64,000 nt of DNA. It comes from an uncultured Clostridia bacterium. GTDB taxonomy: Bacteria; Bacillota; Clostridia; Christensenellales; UBA1242. The notes beneath the pieces were generated by a model. That model worked only from the letters and a program-made list of their open reading frames with translations, did no database searches and was not told the origin of the DNA. Every line of letters starts with the position of its first letter. The stretch's first letter is position 1. Below, piece after piece: positions 59,225-64,000 of this stretch. The stretch spans positions 193,670-257,669 of the forward strand of contig CAKNGB010000001.1 in the NCBI GenBank assembly GCA_930971385.1, read 5' to 3'. The translations under genes and the position numbers were made by a program.

Positions 59225-62002
59225 ATGCCTAACTCATACGGCGCAGACATCGAAACTGTTATGAATAGTGTTGATAGTTCCAAAGCGGGACTATCCTCTT
59301 CCGTTGCGCAAGAAAGGCTTAAAAAGAACGGCAAAAATCTTATTGTCAGCAAAAAGAAAAAAAGTGAATTCGTTAAATTTTTGGGGCAGTTTAAAGATGT
59401 TTTAATCATTGTGCTTCTTTGCTGTGCAGTTATCAGCGTGGTTTTGGGGGCTGTTAAAGGTGACACAAACGAATTTATTGACGCTGGCATGATTATGCTT
59501 GTGGTTCTGTCTAACTCTATTATCGGCTATATTCAAGAGCGTAAAAGTGAGCAGGCGATGCTGGCACTTAAAAACATGACTAAGCCTTTTTGCAAGGCCA
59601 TGCGTGACGGCAAAGTTGTGAAAGTTAAATCTGAGGAACTTGTGCTTGGCGATATTGTTATTTTGGAAGCAGGCGACATCGTTCCAGCGGACCTAAGGCT
59701 TGTGGAAACAAAGTCGCTTAAGGTTGAAGAAAGTGCGCTCACTGGCGAAAGTGAGGCTGTTGAAAAAGATGCGGGAAAAATCTTGGAAAACAACGCAGTT
59801 TTGGGCGACAGAGTGAACATGGCATATATGGGCAGTGTGGTCACATATGGAAGAGGGCGTGGAGTTGTGGTTTCGTGCGGTATGAACACTGAAATGGGTA
59901 AAATTGCCACTGAACTTAATGAAATTAAAAAAGAATCCACACCACTCACAAAGCGCATAAAAACCACAAGCATATATTTGACACTTATTGTGATTTTGGT
60001 TTCCGTTATTCTTTTTGTCATTTCCGTTTGCACAGGTGCCGATGTTTTTGATTCTTTCTCAATGGCGATTGCCATTGCCGTTTGTGTGATTCCAGAGGGG
60101 CTTCCAGCGTGCATGACAATTTGTATGTCGATTGGAGTTAAGCGTATGAGCGCTCAGCGTGCCATTGTGAAAAAACTTCCAGCGGTGGAAACACTTGGCT
60201 CAACCGAAGTTATTTGCACCGATAAAACAGGCACATTAACACTCAACAAAATGACAGTTAAACAGGCTTTCTTCTTCGATGACGCATTGAAAGTTTTTAA
60301 TAGATGCAATATGTCTTTAAAAACTCTAACTGGTGGCACTGTGCAAGTTGCAAAGGCGGAAAAAGATGCCTTCGACCTTGTTTCAAACAACAAAACTGTT
60401 CAGGCATTTTTGGCAAGCATGGTGCTTTGCAACGATGTTCAAATTAAGCTTGAAAACGAAAATCTTTCCTGCATAGGTGACCCAACCGAAGTGGCACTTG
60501 TGCATTGCGGATATGCTTTTGGCGTCAGCAAAGACCTAATGGAAGGAAGGTTTGAACGCGTGGGCGAAGTGCCTTTCGACAGCGTCAGAAAAATGATGAC
60601 CACAGTAAATCTCGATAAAGATGGAAAATATGCATACACTAAAGGTGCGCTCGACAGTGTTTTAAGCCGTTGCACCAAAGTTTTGGTGAATGGCAGAGTG
60701 AAAAAACTAACACAAAACGATGTGGATACGATTTTAAAACAAAATTCCGCTTTGGCTTCGCGTGCGCTTAGAGTTTTGGCTTTTGCTTTTAAAAAAGTGG
60801 ATAAAGGCATAAGAAAATTCACTTCCGACAACACGGAAAATGACCTTGTGTTCATTGGTCTTATTGGCATGATGGATCCACCTCGCGAAGAAGTTTTTGA
60901 AAGCATCAAAACTTGTAAAGAAGCTGGCATTGATGTTGTGATGATAACTGGTGACCATAAGGAAACCGCCTTTGCCATTGCAAACGAACTTGGCATATGC
61001 AAGGATAAGAGGCAAGTGATAACTGGCGAAGAATTAAACAAAATTAACGATGAAGAATTTGTTAAAATTGTTGGTGATTATAAGGTCTATGCACGCGTTA
61101 GCCCAGAACATAAAGTGAAAATTGTGAGGGCAATTAAGGCGAACGGAAAGGTTGTGGCAATGACGGGCGACGGCGTGAACGATGCGCCAAGCATACGTGT
61201 GGCAGACATTGGTGTTGGCATGGGAATCACTGGCACTGATGTCACAAAAGAAGCGTCGGACTTAATTTTGACAGACGATAATTTTGCCACAATTGTTGGC
61301 GCAGTCAAGGAAGGCAGAAAAGTTTATCAGAACATAATGAAAATTCTGCAATTTTTACTTGAGTCTAGTTTTGCCTCATTGTTTGCAATCACCATTGTTT
61401 CGTTTATCTTTCTTGGTATGCCAGAGTATTCCATTTTCACCGCTCCACTTTTGCTTTGGATAAACTTTGTTTCCGACACTTTTGTGGGCTTAGCACTTGG
61501 GTTTGAAGAAGCGGAAAAAGACATCATGAAAGAAAAGCCTCACACAAAAAGAGGAAGTTTGCTTAAAGGCAGGGTGGCACTGAACATCTTTTTACCTTCC
61601 ATTTTTGTGGCGGGAATTTTGATTGCGCTATACACCGTGATGACGCTTGTTTACCATGTTGAACCAACGTATGCCACCACATTTTGTTTTATCTTCCTGA
61701 GTTTCTCACAACTTTTCCATGCTTACAACTTAAAAAGCGACACGCAAAGTTTGTTTTCTTCCAATCCATTTAACAATAAAGCCTTAAACAGTGGCTTTTT
61801 AGCCTCGGCAATTTTAACAATCATTGTTGTTCTTTTACCAATTCCAGCACTGCAAGATGCGTTTGGAATTTGTTCTATTGATTGGTGGGCGTGGTTTGTG
61901 GCAATTGGACTTGCGCTTTTGATTGTGCCTTTCATGGAAATTGTGAAGTTGCTTGACAGGTTTATGAAACGAAGAAAGAGAATGAAAGATGAGAAAAAGT
62001 AA
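59225..62002 (+). CDS. P-type (type II) cation-translocating ATPase, probably calcium
   Basis: A 925-residue ion pump of the SERCA/PMR1-like group. The phosphorylated residue is D333 in CTDKTGTLT. The actuator loop TGES is in ALTGESEAVE. Helix M4 has VIPEGLPACM. The P domain hinge is MTGDGVNDAP, and KGA is in AYTKGALDS. About ten membrane helices are predicted; M6 reads NFVSDTFVGLALGFE, similar to calcium pumps, with the acidic Asp. AAGGAG precedes the ATG. The end overlaps the MFS gene by 14 nt. Calcium export is the best guess from the M4/M6 residues, but other divalent cations are possible. Confidence 0.93.
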   Translation: MPNSYGADIETVMNSVDSSKAGLSSSVAQERLKKNGKNLIVSKKKKSEFVKFLGQFKDVLIIVLLCCAVISVVLGAVKGDTNEFIDAGMIMLVVLSNSIIGYIQERKSEQAMLALKNMTKPFCKAMRDGKVVKVKSEELVLGDIVILEAGDIVPADLRLVETKSLKVEESALTGESEAVEKDAGKILENNAVLGDRVNMAYMGSVVTYGRGRGVVVSCGMNTEMGKIATELNEIKKESTPLTKRIKTTSIYLTLIVILVSVILFVISVCTGADVFDSFSMAIAIAVCVIPEGLPACMTICMSIGVKRMSAQRAIVKKLPAVETLGSTEVICTDKTGTLTLNKMTVKQAFFFDDALKVFNRCNMSLKTLTGGTVQVAKAEKDAFDLVSNNKTVQAFLASMVLCNDVQIKLENENLSCIGDPTEVALVHCGYAFGVSKDLMEGRFERVGEVPFDSVRKMMTTVNLDKDGKYAYTKGALDSVLSRCTKVLVNGRVKKLTQNDVDTILKQNSALASRALRVLAFAFKKVDKGIRKFTSDNTENDLVFIGLIGMMDPPREEVFESIKTCKEAGIDVVMITGDHKETAFAIANELGICKDKRQVITGEELNKINDEEFVKIVGDYKVYARVSPEHKVKIVRAIKANGKVVAMTGDGVNDAPSIRVADIGVGMGITGTDVTKEASDLILTDDNFATIVGAVKEGRKVYQNIMKILQFLLESSFASLFAITIVSFIFLGMPEYSIFTAPLLLWINFVSDTFVGLALGFEEAEKDIMKEKPHTKRGSLLKGRVALNIFLPSIFVAGILIALYTVMTLVYHVEPTYATTFCFIFLSFSQLFHAYNLKSDTQSLFSSNPFNNKALNSGFLASAILTIIVVLLPIPALQDAFGICSIDWWAWFVAIGLALLIVPFMEIVKLLDRFMKRRKRMKDEKK

Positions 62003-63299
62003 GATTTTTAACCTAAGTTCCATATCCATTGTGGTTTGTGAGTGCATTCAATATGCAGTCATAATCTTTATCGACCTCTTTTTTGTTTCCAACATTTTGC
62101 GAAACGACAGCCTTGGGCAGAGTGTGAACTATAACATCATTCAAATTGGCATATTTTACCTAATTTACTATGCAATTTTAGGTTTTAGTTATTTTTTAAC
62201 TGGTTATTATCTCAAAAAACATAATAAAAGTGTGTTTGTTTCCATTGGCGCAATAGGCTACACAATAACAATTGTTTTAATTTACTTTTTAGAAAACAGT
62301 TTAATGACCTTTCTTCCGCTTATTGCGGTTATCTATGGAATTAGTTTTTCATTCTTTTCGTCAGGCTATAACAACTTAACTTCGGAAACAATTTCCAGCA
62401 AACATCAAGTGCGCTTTTTTGCGGTTAAAAGAATTGCTCTTCAATGTGTTTACATCGTGCTTCCTGTGACGCTCGGCTTTTTGGATAGCATCGACTTTTC
62501 CATTATCACAATCATCATGGCTGTTTTATGCGTGGTTTTGGTGGTCTTTTCCTTTTTGATTAAGCCAAAGCAAGTTTACAAACTTTCATTTAACATACCA
62601 AAATTTTATAGATATCTTAAAAACAACAAACAAAGCACGGAACCGCTTGAATTTGTGTATCTGTCCAACTTTTTCCGAGGGGCAAGTTATGATTGCTTCA
62701 CCACTCTTTTAACAATTTTGGTTTACATCACCATGCGCTCCAGCACCACGCTTGGAATTTTGCAATCTGTTTTCACGCTTTGCTCCATTGTGACGATGTT
62801 CCTATATTTAAGATACTATCGAAAAAAGCGAGCAAAATCTTTCATCTTTCCATCCATAATTTTGATTGCAATTGCCACGGTTGCCATAATTTCAGTGGCA
62901 AGTTTAGGTGAGGCGATTTTTGAAATTGTTGTTATTGTGTTCTATGGCGTTTACACAGTTTTGAATGTTATCATAATGTCAATTTCCGACAGCCGTCGCG
63001 CAAGCGTGGTTAGAATTTTATCTCTTCACTCGCACATTTTGGAAAGCACGGCAATCATGGAGTTTAGTTTGGCACTTGGAAGAATTATGTCAACAGTTCT
63101 CATCATCTTGGCAGGAGTATTCGACGGCCTTGTTGGGCTTGACACCCACATCTTCCTTCTCATTGTGTTTGGCTTTGTTGCTGTTATGTATGTTCTTTAT
63201 GGGCTTATGCTTTACTTCATCGAAAGAAGTTTGATAAGGCAAGATGAGCAGTTCCACAAAATTCATGTTAACGAACTTTTTGAAAAGGTGGAGGATTAA
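61989..63299 (+). CDS. Major facilitator superfamily-like membrane transporter
   Basis: A 436-residue protein with 10-12 predicted membrane helices in two halves, joined by a cytoplasmic loop around residues 200-222 that is rich in Lys and Tyr (FYRYLKNNKQ). The first half has an FFSSGYNNLTSETISSKHQV segment like the inner loop of MFS permeases. The second has ISDSRRASVVRILSLHSHIL. The C-terminus is cytoplasmic and charged. Substrate is unknown. It is probably co-translated with the P-type ATPase gene because of the 14-nt overlap, although a functional link is not implied by sequence. It ends just before the prfB promoter. Confidence 0.8.
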   Translation: MRKSKIFNLSSISIVVCECIQYAVIIFIDLFFVSNILRNDSLGQSVNYNIIQIGIFYLIYYAILGFSYFLTGYYLKKHNKSVFVSIGAIGYTITIVLIYFLENSLMTFLPLIAVIYGISFSFFSSGYNNLTSETISSKHQVRFFAVKRIALQCVYIVLPVTLGFLDSIDFSIITIIMAVLCVVLVVFSFLIKPKQVYKLSFNIPKFYRYLKNNKQSTEPLEFVYLSNFFRGASYDCFTTLLTILVYITMRSSTTLGILQSVFTLCSIVTMFLYLRYYRKKRAKSFIFPSIILIAIATVAIISVASLGEAIFEIVVIVFYGVYTVLNVIIMSISDSRRASVVRILSLHSHILESTAIMEFSLALGRIMSTVLIILAGVFDGLVGLDTHIFLLIVFGFVAVMYVLYGLMLYFIERSLIRQDEQFHKIHVNELFEKVED

Positions 63300-63302
63300 C
63301 CT

Positions 63303-63331
63303 TTGACAAAGCGCTTTTAGTGGTGTATAAT
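63303..63331 (+). promoter_or_regulatory. Perfect-consensus sigma-A promoter of prfB
   Basis: TTGACA (63303-63308), 17-nt spacer, TATAAT (63326-63331): no mismatch to consensus. It begins 4 nt after the stop of the upstream gene. Confidence 0.9.
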
Positions 63332-63352
63332 AAAAAAGTTTAAGGAGTTATT

Positions 63353-64000
63353 ATGATTTTAGAATTGCAAAATGAAAAACTAAGTAAGATTAAAGAAAAT
63401 TTTTCCTTTATAAAGGAGTGTCTTTGACTTACCAAATGTCAATAAAAAACTTGAAGAGTTAAAAAAAGAACAATTAAGCGATGGTTTTTATAACGACCCA
63501 AAACTTGTTTCTAAGGTTGGGCGAGAGATGAAAACCTGCGAGTATAAAATTGAAAAGGTGAAAAATCTTGAAAAGAAAATTGAAGATGCAAGCGCTTTAA
63601 TTGAACTTCTTTCCGACACCGACGACCAAGCCCTTTTTGACGAATTAAATTCCACACTTTTGGAGCTTGAGAAAGAAGTGGAAGAAGCAAGATTGGAAAC
63701 GCTTTTGTCTGGAAAATATGACAGTTTTAATGCTATTTTAACACTTCACGCTGGTGCTGGCGGAACAGAGGCTATGGACTGGACAAATATGCTTTTCAGG
63801 ATGTATTCCATGTATGCTGAAAAACACAACTATAAAGTGAAAGTTTTAGATGTTCTGGACGGTGAGGAGGCAGGGATTAAAAGCATAACATTTTTGGTCA
63901 GCGGAGAAAATGCTTATGGCTATTTGAAAGCGGAAAAAGGCGTGCATAGGCTTGTTCGCATTTCGCCGTTCGACGCCAACGCAAGAAGGCACACAAGTTT
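63353..64000 (+). CDS. prfB: Peptide chain release factor 2, made by programmed +1 frameshift, 3'-truncated by window edge
   Basis: RF2 ends translation at UGA and UAA. The zero frame from the ATG at 63353 (after AAGGAG) stops at TGA 63425-63427 after 24 codons. The protein continues in the +1 frame from GAC at 63426 (DLPNVNKKLEELKKEQ). The +1 frame is open to the end of the window and has LHAGAGGTEAMDWTNMLFRM, which is diagnostic for RF2, and HRLVRISPFDANARRHTS. The GGQ loop and the SPF anticodon-mimic tripeptide should lie beyond the window, except that SPF-like text in ISPFDAN is the conserved element before it. This is not a broken gene: the stop site is the classical RF2 autoregulatory frameshift. 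Confidence 0.96.
63413..63428 (+). promoter_or_regulatory. Programmed +1 frameshift site of prfB
   Basis: AAGGAG (63413-63418), three bases TGT, slippery CTT, in-frame TGA, then C. Spacing and order match the known RF2 site: an internal Shine-Dalgarno three nt before CUU UGA C. Low RF2 slows UGA reading and favours the shift, so RF2 regulates its own level. Confidence 0.95.

Noticed and set aside
60439..61041. 200-residue reading frame on the minus strand
   Set aside because: It is a shadow of the P-type ATPase catalytic domain, with no independent start signals.
63353..63427. prfB as a frameshifted pseudogene or a sign of UGA recoding
   Set aside because: The stop sits in the classical RF2 frameshift site, and TGA ends other intact genes here (for example at 17748 and 18868), so the code is standard and the gene is functional.
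1..64000. CRISPR arrays, rRNA or tRNA genes, prophage
   Set aside because: No regularly spaced direct repeats, no rRNA or tRNA signatures and no phage structural or integrase genes were seen anywhere in the window.

Overview
The window is a low-GC, gene-dense bacterial chromosome segment. It most likely comes from an uncultured, host-associated member of the Bacillota (class Clostridia). This rests on Shine-Dalgarno-rich starts, the spoIIAA-spoIIAB-sigF sporulation operon, McsB/ClpC, a DUF4364 protein, DegV, a long-form HPF, and the clostridial gene orders ftsK-rimO-pgsA-recA, miaB-mutS-mutL-miaA and scpA-scpB. TGA is used as a stop and prfB (RF2) is present, so the code is standard. The taxonomic placement is inference from gene content.

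Layout. 1-4900: glmS (5' end outside the window), a small membrane protein, secD-secF. 4977-6746: an AT-rich accessory island with a membrane-anchored Mrr-type nuclease divergent from a small XRE repressor, with a perfect 20-bp palindrome between them. 6799-14874: dinB, a degenerate amidohydrolase, then tex, a 46-residue mini-McsA, mcsB and clpC. 15031-18868: hpf, two envelope-type genes, two small unknown genes and an intracellular subtilisin. 19076-21521: a large repeat lipoprotein split from its signal peptide by a 9-G tract. 21601-24761: nucleoside hydrolase, spoIIA operon, rplS with a structured leader. 24762-26647: murG bracketed by 67-bp inverted repeats and branched palindromes. 26648-32772: a type IIA topoisomerase pair, minD and a MinE-like gene. 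32878-38980: degV, an ABC exporter, DUF4364, an unknown gene and a PdaB-like protein. 39180-45067: ftsK, rimO, pgsA, recA. 45172-55319: class A PBP, miaB, mutS, mutL, miaA and a PLP enzyme. 55468-58842: SpoIIM-like protein, DD-carboxypeptidase, scpA, scpB. 59225-64000: P-type ATPase, MFS protein and prfB with a programmed frameshift (3' end outside the window).

How the genes work together. Most of the window is core cell biology: protein export (SecDF), protein quality control (McsB-ClpC), wall synthesis (GlmS, MurG, PBP, DacF-like), chromosome handling (FtsK, ScpAB, topoisomerase, MutSL, RecA), division-site placement (MinD) and sporulation (SpoIIA, SpoIIM-like, PdaB-like). The unusual parts are the Mrr/XRE island, the homopolymer-split lipoprotein, the structured DNA around murG, the shortened McsA and MiaB, several pseudoenzyme-like paralogs, and four genes whose start codon sits 5-6 nt after a -10 box with no ribosome binding site, which suggests leaderless mRNAs.
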